A stretch of DNA of 64,000 bases from Deinococcus puniceus (GCF_001644565.1 NZ_CP011387.1:1348501-1412500); one strand, 5' to 3'; counted from the first letter of the stretch, positions 1 to 13,048 are shown. Made by a program: numbers and translations. The notes: generated by a model from the letters alone, not told the origin.

Positions 1-37
1 ACAGAAAAGCGCCCGACACCACTTCCGGTGCGGGCGC
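1..37 (-). terminator. Rho-independent terminator (minus strand)
   Basis: Read on the minus strand, an 11-pair GC-rich hairpin (arms 27-37 and 9-20, one bulged A, 6-nt loop) runs into TTTT (complement of 5-8). The nearest minus-strand gene ends about 280 nt upstream at 316, so it may end that transcript or act for a plus-strand gene lying left of the window. Between 38 and 315 I see no gene and no other clear signal. Confidence 0.7.
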
Positions 38-315
38 GTCTTCTGATCTCAACGCGGGTGCTGTTCTACTGCTTATGAGGGGCGGAGAGCCTGTGCCGAG
101 GCGGGGTGTTCAGCCCGCGCCAGCGCCGTCATTCAGACCCGTTCCGGCGGTTCGGAGCTACCGGAAAAACGGGAGAAGGGTGACCGAACAGGGGACGCCG
201 AGTGTGGGGCATTGGCAATCAGTCCTGCCCGGTTCCGGGAGAGTGCAGGGGGGAGGTTCCTTCTCTTGTCAGTCGGGCCAACGGGCAAGTTGCACAGCCT
301 TCAGCCCGAAATGCC

Positions 316-1590
316 TTATTTGCGGTAGACCTTCACCACACCGTTGACCGTGCGGATCGTGCCGCCTTCGAAATCTGCTGCCCACGCGCCGCCGATGAGG
401 TACTGGTCACGGGTGGGAAAGCCGAGGAACGAGCCGCTGCCGCCGAGGCCCTGATAGGTTTTCAGGACGTTGCCCACCAGCCAGAAGGTGCCGTATTTTT
501 CGGTGCTGTACAGTGCGCCGTTTTGGAAGAATCCGTACAGGCCGTTGGTGCCGTAGGGATTGCGGGGAATGACTTTTTCGTCGCCTGCCGCCCAGCCGAG
601 GCGCGTGGGCGGGCGAGTCGCGCCGTTTTCGGCGGTGGCGAGGGCCAAGTAGCGATCCAGAATGCGGCCATGCACTGCGTAGGAGCGGCTGCTGCCGTTG
701 GCGTGCAGCAAAACGGCGTCTCCGTATGCGCCTACACCGTTGAATTTTTGCCACAAACCGTCACCCCAAGCTCCGGCGTAGGTGGTCGCGTCGCCCAAAG
801 ACTCGCTGCCCTTGAGGCGGTCATAGGCTTCGACCATCGCCTGATCGAAGGAGCCGTCCTGCTTTTGTCCGGGCTGAATTTGGGCGGTGGGCTGAGGTTG
901 TGGTGTGGGTTGTGGGTTGGGCTGAGCAGGAGTGCCGGGCGTGACCGTTACGGTTCCGGTTGCGCCGCCCGTGTTGCCTGTGCCGCCCGTTTGTCCGTTG
1001 CCGCCTTGCCCGCCTGCACCCACGCGGAAGGTCGCAACGTCCGTGACCCACGCATCGGCGGGCAGCGGATTGACCACGATGCTCAGCGCACGGGCCAAGT
1101 TTTCCTGCCCCTGTACGCGCACCTGTGCAAAGCCCTCGTCGCCTACGAAGCGGGCAATGTCGTCCAAATTCAGTTCTTTTTTGCTGGCGAGGGCCAACAG
1201 GCGGTCTTGTCCGTTGGGGCCAGCCACTGTCAGGGTGTATTTGGCGGCCTGTGCGGGAAACACCCGCGTCACGCCTGCCTGTACGAAGTTGCTTTCTTCG
1301 TAATTGTTGGGGAAAAACAGGTCGATTTGACCGTTAGCGTTCACGTTGAACAGGTACACGTAGGCGTCGCCGTTGGTCTTGATGCCCACGCTGACTTTTT
1401 CACCCTTGCGGTACACCGGGTTCTGGTTGCCGCTGGCGTCCTTATTCACCCAGACCTGGACATCCAGTTTCGTTTCTACCGGATTCACGATGATGCTCTG
1501 GGCGCTGATTTTGGCGGGGCTGGCACTGGCAATGGTGGCCGCGCCGAGGCCGAGCAGTAGGGTCATCATGGTCATGGTTTTGGTGTTCAT
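316..1590 (-). CDS. Secreted DUF4384 protein with C-terminal LGFP-type repeats
   Basis: A 424-residue protein of unknown function. Seen: a signal peptide (about residues 1-23, ending ASA), a DUF4384-like region (about 45-130, with VYRKGEKVSVGI and FNVNANGQIDLFFPN), a Gly/Thr then Pro/Gln-rich linker (about 190-255), and a C-terminal half with LGFP-type repeats (SFLGFPT; AADFEGGTI). Known: DUF4384 modules occur in exported proteins, and LGFP repeats are usually linked to cell-wall or surface attachment. Inferred: an exported envelope protein. The start at 1590 is chosen because GGAGG lies 7 nt upstream and the signal peptide begins there; an in-frame extension to 1656 would spoil both. Confidence 0.85.
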   Translation of the reverse strand: MNTKTMTMMTLLLGLGAATIASASPAKISAQSIIVNPVETKLDVQVWVNKDASGNQNPVYRKGEKVSVGIKTNGDAYVYLFNVNANGQIDLFFPNNYEESNFVQAGVTRVFPAQAAKYTLTVAGPNGQDRLLALASKKELNLDDIARFVGDEGFAQVRVQGQENLARALSIVVNPLPADAWVTDVATFRVGAGGQGGNGQTGGTGNTGGATGTVTVTPGTPAQPNPQPTPQPQPTAQIQPGQKQDGSFDQAMVEAYDRLKGSESLGDATTYAGAWGDGLWQKFNGVGAYGDAVLLHANGSSRSYAVHGRILDRYLALATAENGATRPPTRLGWAAGDEKVIPRNPYGTNGLYGFFQNGALYSTEKYGTFWLVGNVLKTYQGLGGSGSFLGFPTRDQYLIGGAWAADFEGGTIRTVNGVVKVYRK

Positions 1591-1831
1591 GGGGGAACCT
1601 CCGAAATGAGTGGGCGGAATGAATGGGCGCTGGGGTTGGCCTTCTGGTGTGGGCAAGGTAGGGCGTGAACCTGACGAAGCACTGACCTTCGGCGACCCTA
1701 AACGGTGTGCCAGCCGCCTATGAATGTGATCTCAAGGCCAATCGCCCCATGTGGCCGCCGCATGAGACGGGCCTGATGCAAACGTGACGGTCTGCACATC
1801 TGCGCTGTAGAAGCTCAACATCAAGTGCGGT

Positions 1832-1837
1832 TAGGCT
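1832..1837 (+). promoter_or_regulatory. -10 box of a leaderless promoter
   Basis: TAGGCT lies 6 nt before the ATG at 1844; no SD sequence is present. Confidence 0.5.
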
Positions 1838-1843
1838 GCTGCC

Positions 1844-2254
1844 ATGAACCGTTTGCATCTCTGGCTGGCTGTGGCCGCCCTTGGCCTCGGCACGCCCGCC
1901 CACGCGCAGGCCGCCGCGACCCGCCCCGCTGATCCTTGGCCCAGCAGCGCCGTCCTCACGCGGCTATTCGCGCTGCCCTCTGGCCGTGCCGATGGGCAAC
2001 GCCTGATCAGTGAACTGCGCCTGACCCCCGCCCAAATCGCCGAACTTCGCCGCCTAGCCCGCAGCGAGGCACAAGCAGCCCAAGCTGGCCGCCGAGTCTT
2101 CGGGCGAGACGAAGCCACTGCCCTGAATGCCAAGATTGCCCGCTTGTCTGCCGAGAAAGACCGCAAAGTGCGCCAGAGTTTAGGAAGCAAATACAGCGGT
2201 TTTCGGGTGTGGGTCAGGGGATGGTGGAAGGGGGAAGTCAGCGCGGCGCGGTAA
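1844..2254 (+). CDS. Small exported protein, function unknown
   Basis: A 136-residue protein I do not recognise. Seen: a signal peptide (about 1-22, LAVAALGLGTPAHAQA) followed by a charged, mostly helical mature part with an LTPAQIAELRRLARSEA stretch that resembles the LTxEQ helices of small periplasmic proteins. A short extended and aromatic tail (FRVWVRGWWKG) closes it. There is no SD; a TAGGCT -10 box 6 nt upstream suggests a leaderless mRNA. It stands alone between two minus-strand genes. Confidence 0.75.
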   Translation: MNRLHLWLAVAALGLGTPAHAQAAATRPADPWPSSAVLTRLFALPSGRADGQRLISELRLTPAQIAELRRLARSEAQAAQAGRRVFGRDEATALNAKIARLSAEKDRKVRQSLGSKYSGFRVWVRGWWKGEVSAAR

Positions 2255-2461
2255 TTCAGTATTGCCACAGGGTCGGTTCACGTCAGACATCTCCCTCAAA
2301 TGGGAACGTAGGAGCGTAGTTGTCCTCCCCTCTGATGGGGGCGTTGCCAAGCCATGAGGGATTACTCTGCCCAGCGCCCAACGTACCGAACGCTGTTGCT
2401 TAGACCCTAGACTCTAAGACGCTTTTCCGCCCCCTGACCCCCACCACCTTCACCCCAACTC
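2255..2461. repeat. Intergenic stretch with degraded copies of two interspersed repeats
   Basis: About 2310-2360 carries a truncated copy of repeat family A (GTCCTCCCCTCTGATGGGGG followed by CGTTGCCAAGC). At 2399-2422 there is a short copy of the TTAGACCC family B (CTTAGACCCTAGACTCTAAG). No gene is supported here. Confidence 0.6.
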
Positions 2462-3235
2462 TTATCCCAGCCGAGTTGCCAGCCACAGCACCAGCGGCGC
2501 GATCAGCAGGGCGGGCAACATGCTGCCCACACGCACGCGGCGGTCTTCCCAACCCAGCCCGGCCAGCATCAGGTTCCAAGAAATACCTGCGATCATCAAG
2601 CCGCCCGCGCCCGTAATCAGCAGCACGTAGGGGTTGGTTTTCAAAATCTCTGGACTGGCCCCGCCCAGCAGTCCGGCGGCAAATCCGCCCGCCGCAAGGC
2701 TTAGGCCGCCCTGAAGCAGCAGCACCGTGATGGCCGAAAAGCCGACGCCGATGCCGTAAGCGCCCGCCAAGGCCAAGGCCGCGATGCCGTCCAGCGTGCT
2801 TTTAAGGACATACGTGGAGTTGTCGCCCGTCAAGCCGTTTTGAAGGCCGCCCACCACCGTCATCGGGCCGATGCAAAACAGCAGACTGGCCGCCACGAAG
2901 CCTTCGGTAAAGCGCCCGCCGCCCTTGAATCTGCGCTTGAGAGTGTCTCCCAACTGCGCCAGCCGCTCTTCTATGCCCAGTGCTTCGCCCACAACCACGC
3001 CCACCGCCAAGCTGACCAGCGCCAGAATGACGCCCGGCACGGCCCCGCCCGTGACCCGGTTCAGGCTGCCCGCCATGTCCAGCGCAATAAACAGCGTGAC
3101 CAAGCTCAGCGTTTGCAGCAGCGTGCGCTGGGTGCGTTCTGGCAAGCGGCCCCCCAGCAGCAGCCCCAGCAGCGTGCCCAGCAGCACCGCGCCCACGTTG
3201 ATAAAAGTGCCGGACAGTTGAGAAAAGAGAGACAT
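2462..3235 (-). CDS. DUF554 family membrane protein
   Basis: A 257-residue integral membrane protein. Seen: about seven hydrophobic segments, an N-terminal GTFINVGAVLLGTLLGLLLG helix, and the conserved-looking FCIGPMTVVGGLQNGLTGD and LKSTLDGIAALALA motifs typical of DUF554 (YdfK-like) proteins. Known: the family is widespread in bacteria and its transport or other role is unproven. A TACAGT -10 box (complement of 3244-3249) sits 8 nt before the ATG at 3235 with no SD, supporting a leaderless start; the reading frame stays open further upstream but that part has no membrane-protein character. Confidence 0.85.
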   Translation of the reverse strand: MSLFSQLSGTFINVGAVLLGTLLGLLLGGRLPERTQRTLLQTLSLVTLFIALDMAGSLNRVTGGAVPGVILALVSLAVGVVVGEALGIEERLAQLGDTLKRRFKGGGRFTEGFVAASLLFCIGPMTVVGGLQNGLTGDNSTYVLKSTLDGIAALALAGAYGIGVGFSAITVLLLQGGLSLAAGGFAAGLLGGASPEILKTNPYVLLITGAGGLMIAGISWNLMLAGLGWEDRRVRVGSMLPALLIAPLVLWLATRLG

Positions 3236-3394
3236 TCGGCTGCACTGTAGAGCATTTGGCCGGGACGTCGCCGGGCACTTCCAGCACGCCTCTGAGGGCC
3301 TGAGCTGGCCCCCGCCCATGCCCCCATCAGGTGGCCCCTTTAAATTCGCTGAACATTGACGCGACCCTGACATGGCCTGTGGTAAAGTTCCCGC

Positions 3395-3585
3395 AAGTTG
3401 AAACGGATTCCTGTTCGTTGGCTTGGGCCTAAGCCCACTGCACCCATAAAGGGGAGCGGTTGGAGCGCGGGCGGCGCGGCGGGCCTGATAAACGAGGCTG
3501 CCGACTCCGGTGAAGTAGGCGTGCAGGAATTCAAATTCATACATCGTTGTGCGGGGCTGCCTCTGAGTGGCCCCGCCTGCTTTTT
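3395..3585 (+). ncRNA. Candidate structured leader RNA with terminator/attenuator
   Basis: This gap (3236-3596) upstream of a small HTH gene can fold strongly. Seen: GGGCCTAAGCCC (about 3427-3438); TGCAC near 3440 pairing with GTGCA near 3523; GGAGCGG pairing with CCGACTCC; inside that, GGCGGC pairing with GCTGCC; and a 3' terminator at 3551-3585. A weak promoter precedes it (TTGACG at 3356, TGGTAAAGT at 3380-3388, spacing longer than ideal). I could not match it to tmRNA, SRP, 6S, RNase P or the riboswitch classes I can recall. It may be a cis-acting leader or an independent small RNA. Confidence 0.5.
3551..3585 (+). terminator. Terminator/attenuator just before an SD
   Basis: GCGGGGC (3551-3557) pairs with GCCCCGC (3570-3576), followed by CTGC and TTTTT (3581-3585). 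The U tract is directly followed by GGAGG (3586-3590), the SD of the next gene, so termination or readthrough would decide expression of that gene. Confidence 0.8.
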
Positions 3586-3596
3586 GGAGGCGTACC

Positions 3597-3800
3597 TTGA
3601 CTCTCTCTGACCAGTTCGAGAACCTGCCCAAGCTCCTGAAGATCAGTGAAGTGGCCGACTTTACGAGTACCCACGAGCGCACCGTGCGCCGCTGGATTCG
3701 GGACGGACGATTGGTGGCGCTGGAACATCCGAGCGGCCTGCGGGTGTCGCGCCGCGCCCTGTGGCGGTTCTTGGGACTGGATCTGGCCCTGAGCGCCTAA
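3597..3800 (+). CDS. Small helix-turn-helix (excisionase/MerR-like) protein
   Basis: A 67-residue DNA-binding protein. Seen: LLKISEVADFTSTHERTVRR WIRDGRL, which fits the HTH_17/MerR-like pattern in which a 'wing' follows the two helices (VALEHPSGLRVSRRAL). The start is TTG at 3597, set by GGAGG at 3586-3590 six nt upstream. An upstream in-frame ATG at 3567 lies inside the terminator hairpin and is unlikely. Inferred: a transcription factor or architectural protein whose expression is controlled by the leader RNA above. Confidence 0.8.
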   Translation: MTLSDQFENLPKLLKISEVADFTSTHERTVRRWIRDGRLVALEHPSGLRVSRRALWRFLGLDLALSA

Positions 3801-3921
3801 CAGGTTCAGTGGTGACCGAGGCGTAGGGGCCGTCTAACCTGCGCCTTGAATTTGTAGCCGAACGTTCCAAAAAACTCTATTGAGGGGCGGCGTCCATCTG
3901 CGCGGCTATTCTGGCCCGACG

Positions 3922-4707
3922 ATGTCGCCCCTTCCTCTGCCCGAAGTGCTGCCCCTGCCTGTTGGTGCGGGCGGGTTCGATCACGCCCTGATCTGGACGC
4001 CGCCTGACTTCCAGCCGTCCGAGCGGTTGCCCGTCGCCTATTTGCTGGACGGCCAAAACGTGTTCTTGCGAGACGAAGACGTACCGGAGCGGGGCTGGCC
4101 GGGGTCTTGGAAAGGAGTGGAGGCGGCCTCGGCGTTGGCCGCGCAGGGCAAGCGACTGGTGTTGGTGGCCGTTCCACACGGCGCAGACCGGATTGCCGAA
4201 TACACCATGCAGCCAGACCCGGAACACGGCGGCGGAGACGGTGCGGCCACGTTAGCCCGCCTGACCCACACCCTCAAACCCCTGATCGAATCCCGCTACG
4301 ATACCCGAACCGACGCGGCAGGTACGGCCCTGATCGGCAGCAGCCTCGGCGGATTGCTGGCGCTGTACGGCGGCATGCAGCAGCCGCACACCTTCGGCTT
4401 TCTGGGGGTGCTGTCGCCCAGCATGTGGTGGGCAGACCGCGCCGTATTGCGTGATGTCGCCGCGATTTCCTTGCATTCGGAGCAGCACTACGCCGTCAGC
4501 ACAGGCGATCAGGAGGGCCGGGTGCAGGAGGGCAGCGCGGCGCAGGTGGCCGAAACTCGCGCCCTGCACGCAGCGTTGGTGGGAGCGGGGGCACAGGCGA
4601 CACTCAGTATTCTACCCGGTGGGATTCACCACGAAAACACTTGGGCCTCCCACCTTCCCGCCGTGCTGGATGCTTTTTGGACTTGTGCCAATGGGGGAGA
4701 GGCGTGA
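3922..4707 (+). CDS. Alpha/beta-hydrolase, putative esterase (esterase D type)
   Basis: A 261-residue serine hydrolase of the Fes/esterase D superfamily. Seen: LPVAYLLDGQNVF in the first third, the nucleophile elbow GSSLGG (ALIGSSLGGLLALY), LSPSMWWAD after it, and a His near the C-terminus (GGIHHENTW) that can complete the triad. Known: such enzymes hydrolyse carboxylic or siderophore-type esters; the substrate cannot be told here. No signal peptide is present. A TATTCT box lies 9 nt before the ATG at 3922. The next gene overlaps its stop by 4 nt, so the two are translationally coupled. Confidence 0.85.
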   Translation: MSPLPLPEVLPLPVGAGGFDHALIWTPPDFQPSERLPVAYLLDGQNVFLRDEDVPERGWPGSWKGVEAASALAAQGKRLVLVAVPHGADRIAEYTMQPDPEHGGGDGAATLARLTHTLKPLIESRYDTRTDAAGTALIGSSLGGLLALYGGMQQPHTFGFLGVLSPSMWWADRAVLRDVAAISLHSEQHYAVSTGDQEGRVQEGSAAQVAETRALHAALVGAGAQATLSILPGGIHHENTWASHLPAVLDAFWTCANGGEA

Positions 4708-5432
4708 CGCTGGCCGCACTGCAAGCAGCGGTGAATGTGGGTGATGACGCGGCGGCCTTGGCCCTGTTGTCCGGTTTCCAGCCCGCCCCAGCCGAAGCCC
4801 AAGCCTGCGCGGCATTGGCGCTGCATGTGGGGCGGCCCAGTCTGGCGGCGCAGTGGGCCGCAGATTCTCTGACCCGTGCGGCGGCCCTGCTGCGATTGGG
4901 TCACACCGAAGCGGCCCGTGAAACCCTCTCCCCGCTGCCTGATTCGCCCCGTGTGGCCCTGCTTCTGGCCCGGTTGCTGGCGCTGGAAAATCAGGCTGAT
5001 GCTGTGGGCCAAGCTAGGGCACAGGCCACCCATGCCCGCGCTCTGGCCCGTGCGGAGGGTGATGCCGCCGCACTTGTCGCCGCCGCGACGTTGCTGGGAG
5101 AACTCCTGCTGCCCACCGATCCCCGCGCCGCCCTGAGAACATTGGCCGAAGGTTTGAAGGTGGCGGAGATGGCAGGCGAGGCCGCCGACGCGCATTTGCT
5201 GGCGGTGTTGGCGCACGTACAGGCCGCCGTGGGGGGAGCCGAAAAAGCCCGCCGCACCGCCGAGAAAGCCCTCGCCCGCGCTGCGCCGCGCAGTCCGGCC
5301 CGTGTGGTGGCGCTCTTGGCGTTGGGGCAACCAGAGGGGGCTTACGCTGAAGCCTCAGCAGGTGAATTAGACGAGCGCTGGCTTTTGCCGTTTAGTCTGC
5401 CACCACGTCCAGCCGCGCTAGCCCGCGAATAA
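4704..5432 (+). CDS. TPR-like alanine-rich repeat protein
   Basis: A 242-residue all-helical protein rich in Ala and Leu, with repeated helix pairs ([53 protein letters not shown]) that fit tetratricopeptide-like folds. The GTG start at 4704 overlaps the esterase stop as GTGA and has GGGGGAGAGG upstream. Inferred: a protein-interaction scaffold co-expressed with the esterase. Its 3' end overlaps the convergent P450 gene by 41 bp. Confidence 0.75.
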   Translation: MTLAALQAAVNVGDDAAALALLSGFQPAPAEAQACAALALHVGRPSLAAQWAADSLTRAAALLRLGHTEAARETLSPLPDSPRVALLLARLLALENQADAVGQARAQATHARALARAEGDAAALVAAATLLGELLLPTDPRAALRTLAEGLKVAEMAGEAADAHLLAVLAHVQAAVGGAEKARRTAEKALARAAPRSPARVVALLALGQPEGAYAEASAGELDERWLLPFSLPPRPAALARE

Positions 5433-6648
5433 CGAAGCCCCCCACATACTCGGCGGGCGCGGCAGCATCGGCCAGACGCAGCCCCGGCAAGGCGCGGCAT
5501 AGGGCACGCAGGCTCAGGGCCAGTTCCAGCCGGGCCAGCGGCGCACCCAGACAATAGTGGCTGCCCAGCCCGAAGGTCAGGTGCGGATTCGGGTCGCGGT
5601 TCAGGTTCAGGCTGTCGGGGGCGTCGAAGCGCCGGGGGTCGCGGTTGCCGCTGGCGTACAGCAGCGCCACCTTGTCGCCCGCTTTCAGAGATTCGCCGTG
5701 CAGTACGGTGTCTTCCAGCGCAAACCGCTCGAACAGGGGCAGCGGTGTGTCATAGCGCAACAGTTCTTCTATGGCCCGCCGGAAGAGGGGGAGGCTTTCC
5801 ACGTGTGGGGCGGCCTGCACCAGCGTTTGCCAGAGGCTGCCGCCCGCTTCTTGGTCTCTGAGCAGCGCCAGCACCCCCGCCGAGAGGCCGTTCACACTGG
5901 CCTCATGGCCCGCGTTCAGCAGCAAAATGCAGGTGTCGATCAGTTCTTGCTCGGTCAGGCGGTCACCGTCTTGTTCGGCCTGCACCAGCGCGGTAATCAG
6001 ATCGTCCTGCGGTTCGCGGCGGCGCTGGGCAGCCAGATCGCGTAGCAAAGCCCCGAATTCCAGCACGGCCCGCTCTGCCCCCGCCTGATCTTCCGGCGTG
6101 TGGGTGGGTTCGTACAGCCGCACGATGGCCGCAGACCAAGGGCGCAGGCCGCCGCGCTCCGCTTCCGGCACGCCCAACAGTTCGGCGATCACGGTCACGG
6201 GCAGCGGCTCCGCGTAGGCCGACACCAGATCGAACGCCCCGCCTTCCCGCAGTCCTTCCAGTTGCGCGGCCAGCAGCGTTTCTATGCGCCCCGTCAGGCT
6301 TTCCACACGCCGGGGAGTAAAAGCCATCCCCACCAACGAACGCAGGCGGGCGTGTTTTTCGCCCTCGCTGTCCAGCATATGGTTGCTGTTGAAGGCGTCA
6401 AAATGGGCCTGCTTGGGGTCGGGCAGGGGCCAGCCCAACTCGTCACGGGAATAGCGGTGCAGCACGCTGCGGCCAAAGCGTTTGTCCCTCAGCACCGCCG
6501 AAATGTCGGCGTGCCGGGTCAGGAACACGCGGTTCAGGTGCGGGTCACGGAAGGCGGGCGTCTGCTCGCGCACCTCGGCCAGCAGGGGGTACGGGTCGCG
6601 CACGAATCCGGCGTCGGTGAGCGGGAGCGCCAATGTGGGCAGGGGCAT
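5392..6648 (-). CDS. Cytochrome P450
   Basis: A 418-residue soluble bacterial P450 that would use heme and an external electron donor for mono-oxygenation. Seen: I-helix AGHEAS (246-251), ExxR as EELLR (E295, R298), and the heme-binding loop [10 protein letters not shown] with Cys366. The I-helix Thr that normally relays protons is Ala here, the arrangement known from CYP107A1 (EryF). No ferredoxin or reductase gene is adjacent, so redox partners must be elsewhere. Start at 6648 is chosen at the first Met before the [16 protein letters not shown] start of the fold. Confidence 0.95.
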   Translation of the reverse strand: MPLPTLALPLTDAGFVRDPYPLLAEVREQTPAFRDPHLNRVFLTRHADISAVLRDKRFGRSVLHRYSRDELGWPLPDPKQAHFDAFNSNHMLDSEGEKHARLRSLVGMAFTPRRVESLTGRIETLLAAQLEGLREGGAFDLVSAYAEPLPVTVIAELLGVPEAERGGLRPWSAAIVRLYEPTHTPEDQAGAERAVLEFGALLRDLAAQRRREPQDDLITALVQAEQDGDRLTEQELIDTCILLLNAGHEASVNGLSAGVLALLRDQEAGGSLWQTLVQAAPHVESLPLFRRAIEELLRYDTPLPLFERFALEDTVLHGESLKAGDKVALLYASGNRDPRRFDAPDSLNLNRDPNPHLTFGLGSHYCLGAPLARLELALSLRALCRALPGLRLADAAAPAEYVGGFVIRGLARLDVVAD

Positions 6649-6737
6649 GGGTGTCAGGGTAGCGGGTGTGAGGTATATGGGGGGGTGTTTGCTGGGTCTT
6701 TGTGCCGCAGCCTCCCTATGCGCCAACACAGGGCATG

Positions 6738-6782
6738 ACTGAGCGCCAGCAATTGCTTTCTTAGACCTTCGACACCAAGACG
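6738..6782. repeat. Interspersed repeat family B (solo copy)
   Basis: GAGCGCCAGCAATTGC is followed by TTCTTAGACCTTC and a run of C-rich sequence; the same two blocks recur at 15.1, 18.8 and 44.7 kb. Confidence 0.65.
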
Positions 6783-6796
6783 CCCTTCCCCGCCCC

Positions 6797-7573
6797 TTAC
6801 AGAAACTGCTGCTCCTCTATGCGCGGCGGCACCTGTGCGTCTGGCCCTTGCACGTCCGGCCCCCGCGCTTCCGGTGCGGCAGGCAGTTCGGGCAGGCCGG
6901 GTTCGATGGTCGGCAGCGGCGTCGTGGGCAGTGTCGGGCGCTCCAGCGGGGCCGATTCTTCGGGCAGGATGTGGCGGGCCGAAAGTTCTCCAAAAGACGA
7001 CACGAGGGCGCGGTAGCCGCTGAGAAACTGGGCGTATTCCTGCCGGGCGCTCGCCAGCCGCGCCGTCAGGTCGCTGTGCCGATCCGAGAAGATGCGTTCC
7101 AGATCGGCCATTCGTTCGGCCTGTGCCCGCTCGCGCTCCAAGATCAGTTGATGCTGTTCCCTCTCCAAATCGGCAAAGCGCCCCCGGAAGGCCAGTTCCA
7201 GCGCACTGATGCGGCTCTGGTGGGCAGCTTCCAGTTCGGTGCTGCGGGCCTGCGCGTCGTTGTGAATGGCGTCGCGGAATACGTTGGCCTGCGCCAAGAT
7301 CACCTCGCTTTCACGGGCCGCCGTCTCGCGCAGGTCATGGCCCATGCGTTCGGCGGCCACCAGCGTCCGGCGAATCTCGTCTTCTTGGGTCTTCATCTCT
7401 TCTATGCGCCGTTCCAGCTCCTGCGTGCGCTCCTGCATGGCCTGACGTTCCTGCAACAATTCTTCTAATTCCTCGGCCACATCGGTCAGGAACTGACGCA
7501 CGCTGGGGCGGTCATAGCCCCCGAATTTGCCCGGAAACTCATGGTGACGGATATCGAGGGGTGAAAGTTTCAT
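6797..7573 (-). CDS. divIVA: DivIVA-like septum/pole protein
   Basis: A 258-residue coiled-coil protein. Seen: the DivIVA N-terminal signature ([27 protein letters not shown]), then a long coiled coil (about 30-190) with one weak break near 90, and a Pro-rich, poorly conserved tail (about 205-258). Known: DivIVA proteins bind curved membrane and organise division; in Deinococcus DivIVA is linked to division and chromosome segregation. It lies 31 nt downstream of the yggS gene in the same direction, the usual ylmE-divIVA neighbourhood. Confidence 0.92.
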   Translation of the reverse strand: MKLSPLDIRHHEFPGKFGGYDRPSVRQFLTDVAEELEELLQERQAMQERTQELERRIEEMKTQEDEIRRTLVAAERMGHDLRETAARESEVILAQANVFRDAIHNDAQARSTELEAAHQSRISALELAFRGRFADLEREQHQLILERERAQAERMADLERIFSDRHSDLTARLASARQEYAQFLSGYRALVSSFGELSARHILPEESAPLERPTLPTTPLPTIEPGLPELPAAPEARGPDVQGPDAQVPPRIEEQQFL

Positions 7574-7604
7574 AGGTGTAGCCTCATCATAGAGAGTAAA
7601 CCTG

Positions 7605-8258
7605 TCATAGAAATAACCGCCTGCCCACCCGAACCAATGTGGCTCCGGCCCGCACGGCCAACGGATAATCGCTGCTCATGCCCATGCTGAGTTCCGGCAG
7701 GCCAAGGTCATGGGCGCGGCGGGCCGTGTCTTCAAACAGCCGCAGGGTGGCCCCCTCGTCGGCGTCGTCCGGGGCCATCACCATCAGGCCGCGTACCTTC
7801 AGTCCAGTGTGCATCACCTGATGGTAAACGTCGCGCAATTGCTCCGGCCTGACACCGTGTTTCTGTTCCTCTCCATTATGAAGTTGCAGCAGCAGATCGG
7901 GAGCGCGGCCCCAGCCCTGCGCCGCCTGCGCGATGGCCTCGGCCTGCCAGACTTCCTCTATGCCGTGTACCAGCGTCACGGGTTTCAGGTACTTGATTTT
8001 GTTGCGCTGCAACGTGCCGATGAAGTGCCATTCAATTCTGGGCCACTCTATCTCTGGCCCGGTCATCAGCGCCGCCTTGTCGCGGAGTTCCTGAGCGCGG
8101 CCCTCTCCCAGCGCGTGTTCGCCGTAAGCCAGCACCCGCTCCCGAATAGCTTCCGGCGGCTGCCCTTTGGTCACGGCCACGAGGCGCACGCTGCCCGGTT
8201 GCCGTCCGGTTTCGGCCTCCAGCGCCCGCAGATGGGCCAGCACTTCTGGAACGCTCAT
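7605..8258 (-). CDS. YggS-family PLP homeostasis protein
   Basis: A 217-residue single-domain PLP-binding protein of fold type III. Seen: [10 protein letters not shown] with the PLP Lys, [33 protein letters not shown] and [22 protein letters not shown] at the C-terminus, which bind the phosphate. Known: members buffer PLP and affect amino-acid pools; they have no proven catalytic activity. GGAAGG lies about 5 nt before the ATG at 8258. Coupled to divIVA downstream. Confidence 0.93.
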   Translation of the reverse strand: MSVPEVLAHLRALEAETGRQPGSVRLVAVTKGQPPEAIRERVLAYGEHALGEGRAQELRDKAALMTGPEIEWPRIEWHFIGTLQRNKIKYLKPVTLVHGIEEVWQAEAIAQAAQGWGRAPDLLLQLHNGEEQKHGVRPEQLRDVYHQVMHTGLKVRGLMVMAPDDADEGATLRLFEDTARRAHDLGLPELSMGMSSDYPLAVRAGATLVRVGRRLFL

Positions 8259-8475
8259 GCCCTTCCTGACCGGGTGAACTTCAACTTCATTTGTTTCACA
8301 CGCGTATTCTGGCCTGTTCGGGCCGCCCGCTCAAGCCTGCTTCGTCCCGGCGGGTGCAGTTGCCCCGCTTCTCTGATCTTCCCGTCAAGGAATCTTCACG
8401 CTTCTCAGGGCCGCAACCGGGAAGGTGTAGCTCAGTGCGTCGTCAGGCCGATGCCCCACGGCAACGAGAGATGTT

Positions 8476-8492
8476 CTGAACGATCTGTTCAG
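8476..8492. promoter_or_regulatory. Palindrome upstream of the Omp85 gene
   Basis: CTGAAC-gatct-GTTCAG is a perfect 6-bp inverted repeat with a 5-nt spacer, 57 nt before the ATG of the Omp85 gene. It could be an operator. I see no known regulator consensus in it. Confidence 0.35.
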
Positions 8493-8548
8493 AGGATTCT
8501 CATTGTTCGGGGCGGACTCTAGCGGGCCTGTGCGACACTAGGAGAAGA

Positions 8549-11144
<2,596 letters not shown>

Positions 11145-11147
11145 CGG

Positions 11148-11277
11148 CAACCCCCCCCCCCAGTCTGCTCTCCTGCGGAGCTGTACCAGTTCGCAGGCAG
11201 CCCCCCTTGAGGGGAGTGCAATAGCTTTTAGTCCTCCCCTCAAGGGGGGGCGTTGCACAGCAACGGGGGGGTTCACC
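11148..11277. repeat. Interspersed repeat family A, copy 1
   Basis: A run of C opens the copy, followed by CAGTCTGCTCTCCTGCGGAG, a GC-rich palindromic core (CCCCCCTTGAGGGG ... CCCCTCAAGGGGGG), CGTTGCACAGCAACG and the closing GGGGGGTTCACC. The same order of blocks is found at 15.9, 27.0 and 57.4 kb. Confidence 0.8.
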
Positions 11278-11454
11278 TTCCAACGCCAATTCCATCAGGC
11301 ACAGGCTCCGGCTTGTGCCTCTTTTCATGCCTCCCCACCGCTTCCCCACTCAGCCTCTTTGCCGATAGGTTCCCCGCGTGCTGGGCGCTAGCATGGCCCC
11401 CATGATTCTTTCCCCGGTCTTTTTTTGCCTGCCGTACCGCTGGAGGTGCCCCCA

Positions 11455-13038
<1,584 letters not shown>

Positions 13039-13048
13039 GTCAAACCCG

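Noticed and set aside
202..1560. Long plus-strand frame opposite the DUF4384 gene
   Set aside because: It is antisense to a gene with signal peptide, SD and recognisable domains, and shows no protein features of its own; the same applies to other long antisense frames here.
1778..1793. CGTGACGGTCTGCACA as a CRP-type site before the small exported protein
   Set aside because: Two of ten key bases differ and symmetry is incomplete; not strong enough beside the exact site at 33.7 kb.
3247..3257. AGAGCATTTGG resembling the end of the small element at 42.57 kb
   Set aside because: No matching inverted end is found nearby; most likely chance similarity.
8420..8460. tRNA-like GGTGTAGCTCAGTG string
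   Set aside because: Only a D-arm-like piece is present; no acceptor, anticodon or T arm can be formed around it.
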